A DNA stretch of 64,000 bases from Clostridium sp. CAG:964 (GTDB lineage: Bacteria > Bacillota > Clostridia > Oscillospirales > Acutalibacteraceae), in assembly GCA_000435335.1 (NCBI GenBank), contig FR891346.1:37569-101568 (forward strand). The letters are read 5' to 3'. The translations under genes were made by a program, and so were the position numbers. Below the pieces are notes generated by a model. That model made no database searches and was not told the origin of the DNA. It saw only the letters and a program-made list of their open reading frames with translations. This document shows positions 15,884 through 25,277 of the stretch, piece by piece; within the stretch, counting starts at the first letter, position 1; every line of letters starts with the position of its first letter.

Positions 15884-17365
15884 ATGAAAATTAAAATTAT
15901 GCTGGTAAGCGTGCTTTTGGCAGGCAGTCTGCTTGTAAACGCCGGCTGTACCCTACAGGCGGTGGCGGAGCATCATGGTGCAGACAGCACTCAAAGCACA
16001 GCCGAGGCTGCCAAAGAAAAACAGCTGTGTACTTTGCAGATAAAGTCCTTGGATAAGCAGAATATAACCGACAGCGTTCAGTACAAAATTACCCGCTTAG
16101 ATTCGGATATGAAGGAAACCAAGGTAATTCAAAAGGCACTTGAAACAACAAATGGCATAGTGCAGACAGAGCTTGAAAAGGGCATCTACAGAGTACAGGC
16201 AATTAACGGCGACTTTCAGCAGATTATAACAATAAGCAATCAGAAGAAAATGAGTATTAATGCAGAGTGCAACGAAATGTACAAAATTTTGAAAAGCACC
16301 GAAAGGATATGCTTTATAGGCGACAGCATTACAATAGGCTCTGCCTCAGGAGGCTACGGCTGGTACGACGGCTTGCTTGCAAAGTTCCCCAATATAGAGA
16401 GTGTAGATGTTGCCGCAACGGGCGGTCAAACCTCCGCCTCTGTTTTCGACAATGAAAAGGATATGGAAATTATAAACGAATCTCAGGCGGACACATATGT
16501 GGTGGCTCTTGGCATTAACGATGTAATTTACCGTGACAAAACAGACCGTGCCACCTCTTTTACCTCCAGTGAATATATTCAAAATCTTGAAAATCTGGTT
16601 AGCACAATATCCGCAAAGGACACATACAAAGCACCAAAATTTGTGTTTGTAGCTCCATTTGAGTATATTAACAGGTATTCTCATGTAATGACCAAATACC
16701 TGCGTCGTGACAATACTCATGAGGAATATACCATAGCACTGTATAACTGGTGCAAAATGAACGGCTATGCCTTTACTGCACCAATGAACTATATTAAAAA
16801 TTCACTGGCAGATATTGACAATGCAAAGGACTACACCTGCGACGATATACATCCGTCATATCCCTTAGGCACACAGCTGTATTCAAACGCAGTGTATGAA
16901 AGCAGTGTGCTAAATACAACCGGTACTCTTAACATTGTTCAGCATTTTTATGACGAAAAAGCCAGAAAAAAGACCGACTCAAGCTATGCAGATTATCCTA
17001 CAGATTATATTGAAGCAACTGTAGACGCAAATGTGCTTAAAGCTACCTGCTTCAGCATTAAGGACTTTAACACAGGCAAGTACCTTGCTTTAGAGCTTGA
17101 CGAAAAAACAGGACAGTACACATATGTTAAAACGGAAAGCTATAAAAGCTGCTACTATCCTAGGCAGGCTGACGGTCGGCTTACAATAAACAATATTCCG
17201 GCAGGCGGCTATATTGTAAGCTGTGAATACAACAGTCAGGGATATTCGGCGTATTTGAAAACAGAAAATATTTTTGTAAACGGCGGCAGCACAGCCTCAA
17301 ACGCAAATATTCATTTTAAAAATGAAGCAGAGCTGCCAACAGAGCTTGAAACAAAAACAGAATAA
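15884..17365 (+). CDS. SGNH/GDSL-hydrolase lipoprotein
   Basis: A 493-residue lipoprotein. The N-terminus is a signal peptide ending in the lipobox VNAGC (Cys about 22). A beta-rich region of about 110 residues comes next, then an SGNH hydrolase domain at about 140-330: FIGDSITIGS (block I with catalytic Ser), ATGGQT (block II Gly), GINDV (block III Asn) and DDIHPS (block V Asp/His). A second beta-rich domain of about 130 residues ends the protein. It is probably anchored outside the membrane and acts as an esterase or deacetylase, possibly on cell-wall or glycan acetyl groups; the substrate is unknown. ATG 15884 is chosen since GGGTGAG sits just before it. Confidence 0.85.
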   Translation: MKIKIMLVSVLLAGSLLVNAGCTLQAVAEHHGADSTQSTAEAAKEKQLCTLQIKSLDKQNITDSVQYKITRLDSDMKETKVIQKALETTNGIVQTELEKGIYRVQAINGDFQQIITISNQKKMSINAECNEMYKILKSTERICFIGDSITIGSASGGYGWYDGLLAKFPNIESVDVAATGGQTSASVFDNEKDMEIINESQADTYVVALGINDVIYRDKTDRATSFTSSEYIQNLENLVSTISAKDTYKAPKFVFVAPFEYINRYSHVMTKYLRRDNTHEEYTIALYNWCKMNGYAFTAPMNYIKNSLADIDNAKDYTCDDIHPSYPLGTQLYSNAVYESSVLNTTGTLNIVQHFYDEKARKKTDSSYADYPTDYIEATVDANVLKATCFSIKDFNTGKYLALELDEKTGQYTYVKTESYKSCYYPRQADGRLTINNIPAGGYIVSCEYNSQGYSAYLKTENIFVNGGSTASNANIHFKNEAELPTELETKTE

Positions 17366-17401
17366 CCTACAGCTGAAAACAGGCATACCCGTCTTTGGTG
17401 T

Positions 17402-17431
17402 GAATTAAACCTCTTGTCAGTGGCAATACTA
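17402..17431 (+). promoter_or_regulatory. Candidate SigG/SigF-type promoter before sigG
   Basis: GAATT (17402-17406), 18-nt spacer, AATACTA (17425-17431) approach the known SigG consensus GMATR-N18-CATNMTA. Position relative to sigG fits an autoregulatory forespore promoter. Confidence 0.4.
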
Positions 17432-17465
17432 ACAACAGAAATTGTCATTGGCAGGAGGTATTTTT

Positions 17466-18248
17466 ATGCAGTACAGCAAGGTGGAAATATGTGGGGTGAA
17501 CACCTCTAAGCTGAGGGTGCTGAAGGAGGAGGAAAAGGTTAGGCTGCTGACAATAATGAAGGAGGGCACGCCCAAAGAAAAGGCAAAGGCTAGGGCAGAA
17601 ATGATTAACGGCAACCTAAGGCTTGTGCTTAGCGTGGTACAACGCTTTACTAACCGTGGCGAATGCCCCGACGATTTATTTCAGGTAGGCTGTATAGGGC
17701 TGATAAAGGCTATAGATAATTTTGATGTATCTGTAGGCGTGCGTTTTTCTACCTATGGCGTGCCTATGATTATAGGCGAGCTAAGACGCTTTTTAAGAGA
17801 CAACAACAGCGTAAGGGTAAGCCGCAGTATGCGTGACATTGCATACAAGGCAATGCAGGTAAAGGAGCAAATGACAGCCCAAAACAACCGTGAGCCTACA
17901 GTAGAGGAAATAGCCAAGGTGCTTGAGGTGCCAAAGGAAAACATTGTGCTGGCACTGGAGGCTATAGTAGAGCCTGTGTCGCTGTATGAGCCTGTTTTTT
18001 CTGACGGAAACGACACCATATATGTTATGGACCAGGTAGGTGATAATAACGACGAAAAAAATTGGCTTGAAGAGCTGGCGTTTAAGGACGCAATGGCTAA
18101 TCTTTCTCAGCGTGAAAAAAATGTTTTGGCACTTAGATTTTTTAAGGGTAAAACCCAAATGGAGGTAGCACAGGAAATAGGCATAAGCCAAGCACAGGTT
18201 TCAAGAATAGAAAAGGGTGCGTTAAGCAAAATTAAAAGTGAAATGTAA
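17466..18248 (+). CDS. sigG: Sporulation sigma factor G (late forespore)
   Basis: A 260-residue sigma-70 factor that directs late forespore transcription. The N-terminus KVEICGVNTSKL is the diagnostic start of SigG. Region 2 has DDLFQVGCIGLIKAIDNFD and the -10 recognition helix with FSTYGVPMIIGELRRFLRD; region 4 ends with the HTH TQMEVAQEIGISQAQVSR. ATG 17466 has a perfect AGGAGG at 17453-17458; the longer frame starts inside that site. In this genome it is not next to spoIIGA-sigE in the visible upstream region. It is followed, after a gap, by spoIVB and spo0A. Confidence 0.97.
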   Translation: MQYSKVEICGVNTSKLRVLKEEEKVRLLTIMKEGTPKEKAKARAEMINGNLRLVLSVVQRFTNRGECPDDLFQVGCIGLIKAIDNFDVSVGVRFSTYGVPMIIGELRRFLRDNNSVRVSRSMRDIAYKAMQVKEQMTAQNNREPTVEEIAKVLEVPKENIVLALEAIVEPVSLYEPVFSDGNDTIYVMDQVGDNNDEKNWLEELAFKDAMANLSQREKNVLALRFFKGKTQMEVAQEIGISQAQVSRIEKGALSKIKSEM

Positions 18249-18632
18249 AATTAAAAAAATAGAGCATATTTATTATTTTCCCCATAGAAAGCTTAATACA
18301 CAAAAACAGCCGCTTTTTCGGCGGCTGTTAATGTTGTTTTTTGCTGATGCTTCTTGTTGATATTTGTTGGCAGTTGCTGTTGCGTGTTACTGTTTGTCGA
18401 TACCTTTTGGCGCATTAAAATGGTGTTTTCAATGAAAAAGCTGTAAAAATCACAAAAACAGGTTTGCAAATACTACATATTGTATAATAATAATGCATAA
18501 AGCACTAATTAAAGGAGAGAATGATATTATAGGTAAATCAGGTAAAGTGCCATCTATATTTTTAATTTTCCAAAGCTGTTTAGACGGTTTAGGGGAAAAA
18601 TAAAAACAGCAACGGATAAGGGAGGTGACATT
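18249..18632. other. Gap between sigG and spoIVB
   Basis: It contains a 9-bp hairpin (18305-18313 with 18321-18329) followed at some distance by T-rich sequence, probably the sigG terminator. The minus strand has a 40-codon frame (18415-18293) without a ribosome binding site, which I do not accept. No clear SigF/SigG promoter for spoIVB could be fixed. Confidence 0.5.
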
Positions 18633-19841
18633 TTGCGAAGATTTATTAGAATATCAACCGTTGCCATAGGAATTATCTGTACCCTTGTTTTAGGTGCAGG
18701 CACAGTTTTAAGCAATGCATTGCCTTCAAAGTTTTCTGTAAGCAAAACAGGCTGCGAGGGGCTGTCGGTTTACGGAGTAACCCTAAACAGCTACCGTTCA
18801 AACAGTGACGGCAGTAAAACAGGCGGCAAGCTTATGCTGGGAAATATTGTTCCCATAAAAGATGTTCAAATAAATATAAAGGAGAATGAAAAAGTAGTTC
18901 CATGCGGTAACCCTTTTGGAATAAAAATGTTTACCAAGGGCGTTATGGTGGTAAAAACCGATAAAATTATTGCAGATAAAAAGGTCTATAATCCGGCAAG
19001 GGACAGCGGTATAGAAATAGGCGATGTTATTACCCACATAAATTCACAGCCTGTCAGCTATACCGAGGATTTGCCGATAAAGGTAAACGAAAGCAAGGGC
19101 AAGCCAATAGTCCTTACTATAGTAAGGGACAATAAGGTTATCAGCAAAACCATTTTGCCGGTAGATACCGGCAACAGCTGCTACAAAATAGGCGTTTGGG
19201 TTCGTGACAGCTCGGCAGGTATAGGCACTATGACCTTTTACCATCCAAAAAGCAGTGCCTTTGGCGGCTTAGGCCACGGCATATGCGATGTAGATACCGG
19301 CAATTTACTGCCAATGTCCCAGGGTGAGGTTACCGGTGCTCAAATAGAAAGCGTTACAAGGGCACGCTCAGGCTGTGCCGGAACGCTAAACGGTCATCAC
19401 TGCGACAACGGCTGCAGAGGCTATGTTATAAGCAACTGTCAGTCGGGAGTGTTCGGCTATTTGGATTCGGCACCTGTAAGCAACGCACCTATTGCCGTTG
19501 CTTATAAACAGCAGGTGAAAACGGGAAAGGCACAAATTGTTACTACTGTGGATAATGGCTCCCCTAAATATTACGACATCGAAATTGAGTCTATAAATTA
19601 CAATGAACGGGCAAAAACTAAAAATTTAGTTATACGCATTACCGATAAGGAGCTGCTGGACGAAACTAACGGAATAGTGCAGGGTATGAGCGGCAGCCCT
19701 ATTATACAGGATAATCGCTTGGTTGGTGCCGTAACTCATGTGTTTGTAAACGAACCGCAGCGAGGATACGGGATTTTTGCCGAAAATATGATAGAGGATT
19801 TTAACGAAGAAAACAAGAAAATTGAGAAATCTGCGGCTTAA
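18633..19841 (+). CDS. spoIVB: SpoIVB serine peptidase
   Basis: A 402-residue serine peptidase secreted from the forespore into the intermembrane space, where it cleaves SpoIVFA and so starts pro-SigK processing. One N-terminal membrane anchor (about 9-29), a PDZ domain (about 95-175, with DSGIEIGDVITHINSQPV), then the S55 peptidase domain with the histidine loop FGGLGHGICD and the catalytic serine motif GMSGSP (about Ser353). The TTG start is supported by GGGAGGTG 6 bases upstream. Its position directly before spo0A is the usual Firmicute order. Confidence 0.96.
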   Translation: MRRFIRISTVAIGIICTLVLGAGTVLSNALPSKFSVSKTGCEGLSVYGVTLNSYRSNSDGSKTGGKLMLGNIVPIKDVQINIKENEKVVPCGNPFGIKMFTKGVMVVKTDKIIADKKVYNPARDSGIEIGDVITHINSQPVSYTEDLPIKVNESKGKPIVLTIVRDNKVISKTILPVDTGNSCYKIGVWVRDSSAGIGTMTFYHPKSSAFGGLGHGICDVDTGNLLPMSQGEVTGAQIESVTRARSGCAGTLNGHHCDNGCRGYVISNCQSGVFGYLDSAPVSNAPIAVAYKQQVKTGKAQIVTTVDNGSPKYYDIEIESINYNERAKTKNLVIRITDKELLDETNGIVQGMSGSPIIQDNRLVGAVTHVFVNEPQRGYGIFAENMIEDFNEENKKIEKSAA

Positions 19842-19892
19842 TGTAAGGGTAAAATTTATTCAAATTTTTTGAAAAAAATTCTCTGTTTACTA

Positions 19893-19921
19893 TTGCTAAA
19901 TTTACCAATTTATGGTAATAT
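19893..19921 (+). promoter_or_regulatory. Promoter of spo0A with overlapping palindrome
   Basis: TTGCTA (19893-19898), 17-nt spacer, TAATAT (19916-19921). A palindrome TTACCA-N5-TGGTAA (19902-19918) fills the spacer and runs into the -10, which suggests an operator. No clear 0A box or SigH promoter was seen. Confidence 0.55.
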
Positions 19922-19968
19922 ATAGACACCGAAAAAACACAGAATAAATTGGTGAGGAGAGAGTTTAT

Positions 19969-20748
19969 ATGAAAAATCAGATTAGCATTATTATTACAGA
20001 GGAAATTAGCGATGTAAGTCGAGAGGATCTTGAAATAATGTCAGACTACAATATGGTACCAAGCTATTGCGGCAAAGACGGTGCAGAATTGATGGAAAAG
20101 GTACAAACCATACAGCCGGACATAATCCTTATGGATATGTTTATGACTCGTATGGACGGCGTAGGCGTACTAAGGGCATTAAACCGTCAGCAGCTTAGCA
20201 AAAAGCCTATTGTGTTTGTGTATTCTACCTTTGACAGCCCTGTTCTTAAAAAGGAGATTATGAACAACGGTGCGGCTTACTTTGTTCTAAAGCCTTACAA
20301 TTTGGCAGATTTGGCAGAAAGTATGGTTTCTATGCTTAACAACAGCTACGATACCCAAAATGTTACAAGGGTAAACTTCTACCCGGGCACAGGCAGTATG
20401 GAGATAAAAATAACCGAGATACTCCACCAAATAGGTGTTCCGGCACACATTAAGGGCTACAACTATCTAAGAGATTCTATTTTAATGTCTATAGAAACTC
20501 CTGAGATTATTAACGCTGTTACTAAGAAATTATACCCGTCTGTTGCAAAAAAATACGAAACAACATCATCAAGAGTTGAGCGTGCCATAAGACACGCCAT
20601 AGAGGTTGCGTGGGACAGAGGCGATGTGGATGTCCTTAACTCGTATTTCGGATATACAATTCACAATGACCGTGGAAAGCCAACCAACAGCGAATTTATC
20701 GCAATGATTTCCGACAAGCTGCGTCTACAGCTTAAAAATGCAGGTTAA
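19969..20748 (+). CDS. spo0A: Sporulation master regulator Spo0A
   Basis: A 259-residue response regulator that commits the cell to sporulation when phosphorylated. The receiver has the phosphoacceptor Asp56 in ILMDMF, and the conserved Lys in VLKPYN. The usual acidic pair at the first strand (Asp10-Asp11 in Bacillus subtilis) is replaced by Glu11-Glu12 here. The C-terminal DNA-binding domain has [19 protein letters not shown], the recognition-helix region highly conserved in Spo0A. A GAGGAGAGAG-like ribosome binding site precedes the ATG. A terminator follows at 20782. Confidence 0.97.
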   Translation: MKNQISIIITEEISDVSREDLEIMSDYNMVPSYCGKDGAELMEKVQTIQPDIILMDMFMTRMDGVGVLRALNRQQLSKKPIVFVYSTFDSPVLKKEIMNNGAAYFVLKPYNLADLAESMVSMLNNSYDTQNVTRVNFYPGTGSMEIKITEILHQIGVPAHIKGYNYLRDSILMSIETPEIINAVTKKLYPSVAKKYETTSSRVERAIRHAIEVAWDRGDVDVLNSYFGYTIHNDRGKPTNSEFIAMISDKLRLQLKNAG

Positions 20749-20781
20749 CACACTCTGCCGGATAAAGAAAAAGCACAAAGC

Positions 20782-20829
20782 ACCCTCTGAATGTTATTAC
20801 AAAATTTCATTCAGAGGGTCGCTTTTTTT
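20782..20829 (+). terminator. Terminator of spo0A
   Basis: A perfect 12-bp stem (20782-20793 with 20808-20819) followed by CGCTTTTTTT. Confidence 0.88.
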
Positions 20830-20898
20830 AACGAACTATATTATAATGAATATAAGTTGAACAAGTAAGCTGTTACAAAATAAAAGGAGAGGTTAAAA

Positions 20899-21480
20899 AT
20901 GGGATTTTTAAATTCACTTATTAATTCGCTTGCCGGCAAAACAGTAAATAAAACTGGCGGTACTATAGCAAGACCCAACCTTACAGGCAAGCTTCAACAC
21001 ACCGATGAGTACACCTTTGGAGATAATGAAACCGGAGATTCAGTGTACTTTTCTTATGAACTGCCGGATAATTTATATGAGGAGGACGCCTGCGCAGCAG
21101 AAATTCCTATTTGCTATGCCGTTGCACACTCTGCGGAGGAGTATATGCAGTACGCTGACGAAATATTAGGAAAGCTACCTTATATTTATTTTTGCGACAG
21201 CGGTGAATTTGACAACGACATTAAAAAAATGGAAAATGTGGTATGCACCAAAATTGAAGGACACCCTTTAATTGAGGAAAGATACGAATATGACGATACC
21301 CGTTCAAAATACACTTCTCATGCGATTACATACAAATTCTATAATACAGAGGGGAACAAGGCTCAGGAGGCAGCTACCGAGCTAAGCCTTGTGTATAACA
21401 TAGACAAGGTAGATAAAACCCTGCTGCCATATGCAAAGCAAGCCCTTGACCTTATAGCAAGCACCCTTACAAGAGAATAA
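20899..21480 (+). CDS. Hypothetical cytosolic protein
   Basis: A 193-residue protein I do not recognise. The first 16 residues (MGFLNSLINSLAGKTV) could form an amphipathic helix able to lie on the membrane. The rest is acidic with many Tyr and Glu and predicted mixed alpha/beta content; there is no membrane segment and no metal or nucleotide motif. The start has AAGGAGAGG upstream. It is monocistronic, between the terminator of spo0A and a strong terminator of its own. Its short amphipathic start resembles that of the unknown protein at 36544, though I see no convincing homology between them. Confidence 0.75.
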   Translation: MGFLNSLINSLAGKTVNKTGGTIARPNLTGKLQHTDEYTFGDNETGDSVYFSYELPDNLYEEDACAAEIPICYAVAHSAEEYMQYADEILGKLPYIYFCDSGEFDNDIKKMENVVCTKIEGHPLIEERYEYDDTRSKYTSHAITYKFYNTEGNKAQEAATELSLVYNIDKVDKTLLPYAKQALDLIASTLTRE

Positions 21481-21519
21481 TTGCGGCAATATCTGTATAA
21501 GCTGCATTAATGATTTTCA

Positions 21520-21571
21520 AAATCCCTGTCCAAAACGGTTGAACAACTTTTTGGACAGGGATTTGTTATTT
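21520..21571 (+). terminator. Terminator of the hypothetical gene
   Basis: A perfect 16-bp stem (21520-21535 with 21549-21564), then G and a T-rich run. Confidence 0.88.
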
Positions 21572-21579
21572 TTTATGGC

Positions 21580-21618
21580 AAAAAAAGTTGTCCACAGTAT
21601 TCAGAATACTGTGGACAA
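21580..21618 (-). terminator. Terminator of gap
   Basis: A perfect 14-bp stem (21588-21601 with 21605-21618) and a 3-nt loop; on the minus strand it is followed by C and T6-7. It faces the terminator at 21520, so the two convergent genes have separate signals. Confidence 0.88.
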
Positions 21619-21657
21619 AAGTGTATAAAGGGGTAAGTTATTTATTAAGCTATAAAA

Positions 21658-22686
21658 TTAAAGCTCAGCAAAGTACTTAATTGTTCTAACCATCTGGCTT
21701 GTGTAGCTGTTCTCGTTATCGTACCAAGAAACAACCTGAACCTCGTATAGATCGTCAGCAATCTTTGATACCATTGTCTGAGTAGCGTCAAACAATGAAC
21801 CGTATCTCATACCGATAACATCAGAAGAAACGATTGGATCCTCGTTGTAACCGAATGACTCAGAAGCAGCAGCCTTCATAGCAGCGTTGATGCCCTCAAC
21901 TGTAACATCTGTACCCTTAACTACAGCTGTTAGAATTGTTGTAGAACCTGTTGGTACAGGAACTCTCTGTGCAGAACCGATTAGCTTACCGTTTAGCTCA
22001 GGAATTACAAGACCGATAGCCTTTGCAGCACCTGTTGAGTTAGGAACGATGTTAGCAGCACCTGCTCTTGCTCTTCTTAGGTCGCCCTTTCTGTGAGGAC
22101 CGTCAAGAATCATCTGGTCGCCTGTGTAAGCGTGGATTGTTGACATAATACCGCTCTGAATAGCAGCATACTTGTTTAGAGTATCAGCCATAGGAGCTAG
22201 GCAGTTTGTTGTACAAGAAGCAGCTGAAATAATCTTGTCGTCTGCTGTTAGTGTATCCTGGTTAACGCTGAATACGATTGTCTTTAGGTCGCTGCCTGCC
22301 GGAGCAGAAATAACAACCTTCTTAGCACCTGCGTCAATGTGAGCCTGGCTCTTAGCCTTTGAGCAGTAGAAGCCTGTGCACTCTAGTACAACGTCTACAT
22401 CCAGCTCGCCCCAAGGCAGCTCAGCAGCGTTTGGCTTAGCGTAAATTGTAATTTTCTTACCGTCAACGATGATTGAACCCTCGCCAGCCTCTACAGTGTG
22501 AAGACCCTGGCCGATTTTGCCGCAGTAACCACCCTGTGCTGTATCATACTTTAGAAGGTTAGCTAGCATCTTAGGATCTGTTAGATCGTTAATAGCTACT
22601 ACTTCGTAACCCTCTGCATCGAACATCTGTCTGAATGCAAGACGACCAATACGGCCGAAACCATTAATTGCAACTTTTACTGACAT
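21658..22686 (-). CDS. gap: Glyceraldehyde-3-phosphate dehydrogenase, type I
   Basis: A 342-residue NAD-dependent glycolytic enzyme. NGFGRIGR lies at 8-15 (Rossmann loop), the catalytic motif ASCTTNC has Cys158, His185 is in the partner loop, and [14 protein letters not shown] is the C-terminal signature. Codon use is more biased than in neighbours (frequent GCA/GTA/GGT forms), as expected of a highly expressed gene. CTCCT on the plus strand marks an AGGAGG site before the ATG. It is alone, with no pgk or tpi beside it. Confidence 0.97.
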   Translation of the reverse strand: MSVKVAINGFGRIGRLAFRQMFDAEGYEVVAINDLTDPKMLANLLKYDTAQGGYCGKIGQGLHTVEAGEGSIIVDGKKITIYAKPNAAELPWGELDVDVVLECTGFYCSKAKSQAHIDAGAKKVVISAPAGSDLKTIVFSVNQDTLTADDKIISAASCTTNCLAPMADTLNKYAAIQSGIMSTIHAYTGDQMILDGPHRKGDLRRARAGAANIVPNSTGAAKAIGLVIPELNGKLIGSAQRVPVPTGSTTILTAVVKGTDVTVEGINAAMKAAASESFGYNEDPIVSSDVIGMRYGSLFDATQTMVSKIADDLYEVQVVSWYDNENSYTSQMVRTIKYFAEL

Positions 22687-22720
22687 AATTAAAATTCCTC
22701 CTAAAATTTAAGGTGTTTTC

Positions 22721-22749
22721 ATTATAGTACATTTATTTGATTTCTTCAA
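22721..22749 (-). promoter_or_regulatory. Promoter of gap
   Basis: Minus strand: TTGAAG (22749-22744), 17-nt spacer, TATAAT (22726-22721). Confidence 0.78.
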
Positions 22750-23256
22750 GTGTTTGACAAAAAATTAACAGAAAATTCTAACAAATTTTTTCACTTCTGC
22801 GAAATAGAAGTCGCTATAGCTGTAAAACTGCCTATAATACTACAGTATTTACAAAAGTTATTATGTTATGCAGGGCGTATTTATATAATAATGCGACACC
22901 ACATATAGCTATGCAGTTGACATTTCTGTGCGAAAATGTTATTCTTATTTAGGTAAGCTTTTTGCTTTACCCGTTTTTTATTAATTGGACTCTTATGGGG
23001 CCGTTATTATATATTATTTTTTTTAATTTTAATTTTGAGTGCCGTTTTTATTTTTATTGTACGGCAGGTTTTAAATCTAAATTGTTGCTTATGCGTTTTT
23101 GCAAAACAATACATTTTTTATATATGGTTTAGTACCGTATTTTGTACTTTTAAAATTGAATATAGTATCCCTGATAACGGGCACCACGAGTTTGTGATTA
23201 TTAATGAAGATTAAAGTATTCTAAAAAGAAAATGAACTAAGGAGGTGCCGTAGACT
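22750..23256. other. Long AT-rich gap between gap and rny
   Basis: About 500 bp with no open frame of note. It holds a TTGACA/TATTCT promoter-like pair (22917-22945) directly followed by a GGTAAGC hairpin and T6 (22952-22980). No RNA family is recognisable. The promoter of rny could not be fixed. Confidence 0.45.
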
Positions 23257-24810
23257 ATGGATTTAGTATTAGCCATTGTACTTATAATTGCAGTAGGTGC
23301 GGTTGCAGGTGCAGTTGCCTTTTTTATGGGTGTAAATCACCGTAAAAAGGTTGCAGAAAGCGAGATAGGTTCTGCAGAAGAAGAGGCAAAGCGTATTGTA
23401 AACAGTGCTTACAAGGAAGCAGAGGCTAAGAAAAAGGAATCTATTCTTGAGGCTAAAGATGAAATTCATCGCTTAAGGGAAAAATCCGAGAAAGAAAACA
23501 ACGAACGCAGGAAGGATATACAGCGTCACGAAAGACGGATTCAGTCAAAGGAAGAAACTCTTGAGAAGAAGATTGAAAATCTTGAAAAGAAAGAGGAAAG
23601 AGTTTCCCGTAAACAAAAGGCTGTTGAGGAGGAGCTGGCAGAGGCTGAGCGTATTAAAAACAGCCACCTGGAGGTTCTTGAAAGTATTTCCGGTTACACT
23701 AAGGATCAGGCAAAGACAGAGCTTTTGGCAAGAATGGACGAAAAGCTTACACACGAAAAAGCAGCCAAAATTCTTGACTACGAGCAGCAGCTGAAGGACG
23801 ATTGTGACAAAAAGGCAAGAAACATTATTTCTCTTGCTATTCAACGCTGTGCGGCAGACCATGTTGCCGAGGCGACTGTGTCGGTTGTTCCGCTGCCTAA
23901 CGATGAAATGAAGGGCCGTATAATAGGCCGAGAGGGCAGAAACATCAGAGCTATTGAAACTATTACGGGCGTTGACCTGATTATTGACGATACTCCCGAG
24001 GCCATTACAATTTCCTGCTTTGAGCCGGTTCGCCGTGAAATTGCAAGAGTTGCTCTTGAAAAGCTTGTTTCAGACGGGCGTATTCATCCGGCTAAAATTG
24101 AGGAAATGGTTGAAAAGGCAAGAAAAGAGGTTGAGGCTACAATTAAGCAGGAGGGTGAGCGTACTGTTATAGAAACAGGCGTAAACGGTATTCATCCTGA
24201 GCTTATTAAGCTGCTTGGCCGCTTGCGTTACAGAACAAGCTACGGTCAGAATGTACTGCAGCATTCTATAGAGGTTTGTTATTTGTCAGGTATGATAGCA
24301 GAGGAGCTGGGCTTGAACCCTACTATTGCTAAGCGTGCCGGACTTTTGCACGACATAGGCAAGGCTCTTGACCACGAAATGGAAGGCTCACACATTGAGA
24401 TAGGTGTTGAGGTTGCCAAAAAATACAAGGAAAGCGAAGCGGTTGTACACGCTATTGCAGCTCACCACGGTGACATTGAGGCTAAGACGGTTGTTGCCTG
24501 TATAGTACAGGCGGCAGACGCAATATCAGCCGCAAGACCTGGTGCAAGACAGGAAAATCTTGAAAATTACATTAAAAGACTTCAAAAGCTTGAAGAGGTT
24601 GCTAACTCATTTGAGGGTGTTGAAAGCTCCTTTGCAATTCAGGCAGGCCGTGAGGTTAGAATAATGGTTAATCCGGAGGTAATAGACGACGACAGAATGG
24701 TTCTGCTGGCTCGTGAGATTTGCGAAAAGATTGAATCAGACCTTGAATACCCTGGACAGATAAAGGTTAATATAGTAAGAGAGAGCCGTGCTGTTGAATA
24801 CGCACGATAA
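23257..24810 (+). CDS. rny: Ribonuclease Y
   Basis: A 517-residue membrane-anchored endoribonuclease that initiates mRNA decay. There is an N-terminal membrane helix (about 3-24), a long charged coiled coil (about 28-190), a KH domain (about 208-270 with [17 protein letters not shown]), and an HD domain with LLHDIGKAL and later AAHHGD. All the parts and the length are standard for RNase Y. GGAGGTG lies before the ATG. A terminator follows at 24834. Confidence 0.97.
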   Translation: MDLVLAIVLIIAVGAVAGAVAFFMGVNHRKKVAESEIGSAEEEAKRIVNSAYKEAEAKKKESILEAKDEIHRLREKSEKENNERRKDIQRHERRIQSKEETLEKKIENLEKKEERVSRKQKAVEEELAEAERIKNSHLEVLESISGYTKDQAKTELLARMDEKLTHEKAAKILDYEQQLKDDCDKKARNIISLAIQRCAADHVAEATVSVVPLPNDEMKGRIIGREGRNIRAIETITGVDLIIDDTPEAITISCFEPVRREIARVALEKLVSDGRIHPAKIEEMVEKARKEVEATIKQEGERTVIETGVNGIHPELIKLLGRLRYRTSYGQNVLQHSIEVCYLSGMIAEELGLNPTIAKRAGLLHDIGKALDHEMEGSHIEIGVEVAKKYKESEAVVHAIAAHHGDIEAKTVVACIVQAADAISAARPGARQENLENYIKRLQKLEEVANSFEGVESSFAIQAGREVRIMVNPEVIDDDRMVLLAREICEKIESDLEYPGQIKVNIVRESRAVEYAR

Positions 24811-24833
24811 TTACAGATATTACATTTAAACAC

Positions 24834-24876
24834 AAAGCATACTCAGCAGTTAAAGTTACTGCCGAGTGTGCTTTTT
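24834..24876 (+). terminator. Terminator of rny
   Basis: An imperfect stem pairs AAAGCATACTC...GCAGTTA with TTACTGC...GAGTGTGCTTT, followed by TTC and a T-rich run. Confidence 0.78.
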
Positions 24877-24953
24877 CTGTTTTTTGGCAGAGTATTAATT
24901 TTGCCTGCCGGTTTTAGCAGACAAAAAATTCTGGAAAATTTTTTTATTTTCTG

Positions 24954-24983
24954 TTGACAACTATACTTGTCATATGCTAATAT
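24954..24983 (+). promoter_or_regulatory. Promoter of the XRE/DUF3169-like operon
   Basis: TTGACA (24954-24959), 18-nt spacer, TAATAT (24978-24983). The -35 hexamer is part of the first operator half-site. Confidence 0.75.
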
Positions 24984-25025
24984 ATTGACAAGGAAACTTG
25001 TCAAAAAGCAAACTTTTCTTGTCAA
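24954..25025 (+). promoter_or_regulatory. Operator array of five TTGACAA/TTGTCAA half-sites
   Basis: Half-sites lie at 24954-24960 and 24965-24971 (inverted), at 24985-24992 and 24997-25004 (perfect inverted repeat TTGACAAG-GAAA-CTTGTCAA), and a fifth, CTTGTCAA, at 25018-25025. They cover the promoter from -35 to past the start point. The small XRE repressor encoded next is the likely ligand. Confidence 0.75.
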
Positions 25026-25070
25026 ATAGAAATCAATTATAAAACTGCAAAACAGAAAGGGTGGTGAACG

Positions 25071-25277
25071 GTGCCGCTGTATAACAGACTAAAGGAATAC
25101 CGTGCAAAGAATGGTATAAACCAAAGTGAAATGGGGCGCCTGGTTGGTGTGTCACGACAAACTATAAGTCAAATTGAAAGGGGAGATTATTTCCCGAGTG
25201 TGGTGCTTGCTATAAAAATAGCAAGGTATTTTAATGTATCGGTTGAGGATATTTTCGATTTTAAGGAGGAAGAATAA
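25071..25277 (+). CDS. Small XRE-family transcriptional regulator
   Basis: A 68-residue stand-alone Cro/CI-type HTH protein. The HTH runs from about 5 to 60, with NQSEMGRLVGVSRQTISQIE as helices 2-3 and the family ending SVEDIFDFKEEE. The start is GTG with AAAGGGTGG upstream. The stop overlaps the start of the next gene (TAATG), so they are coupled. Such mini-repressors usually regulate themselves and a partner membrane protein; the half-site array in front fits this. Confidence 0.9.
   Translation: MPLYNRLKEYRAKNGINQSEMGRLVGVSRQTISQIERGDYFPSVVLAIKIARYFNVSVEDIFDFKEEE

Noticed and set aside
18293..18415. A 40-codon minus-strand frame rich in Gln, Asn and Thr between sigG and spoIVB
   Set aside because: No ribosome binding site; it contains the hairpin that probably ends sigG, and its composition follows from a GTTG-rich stretch.
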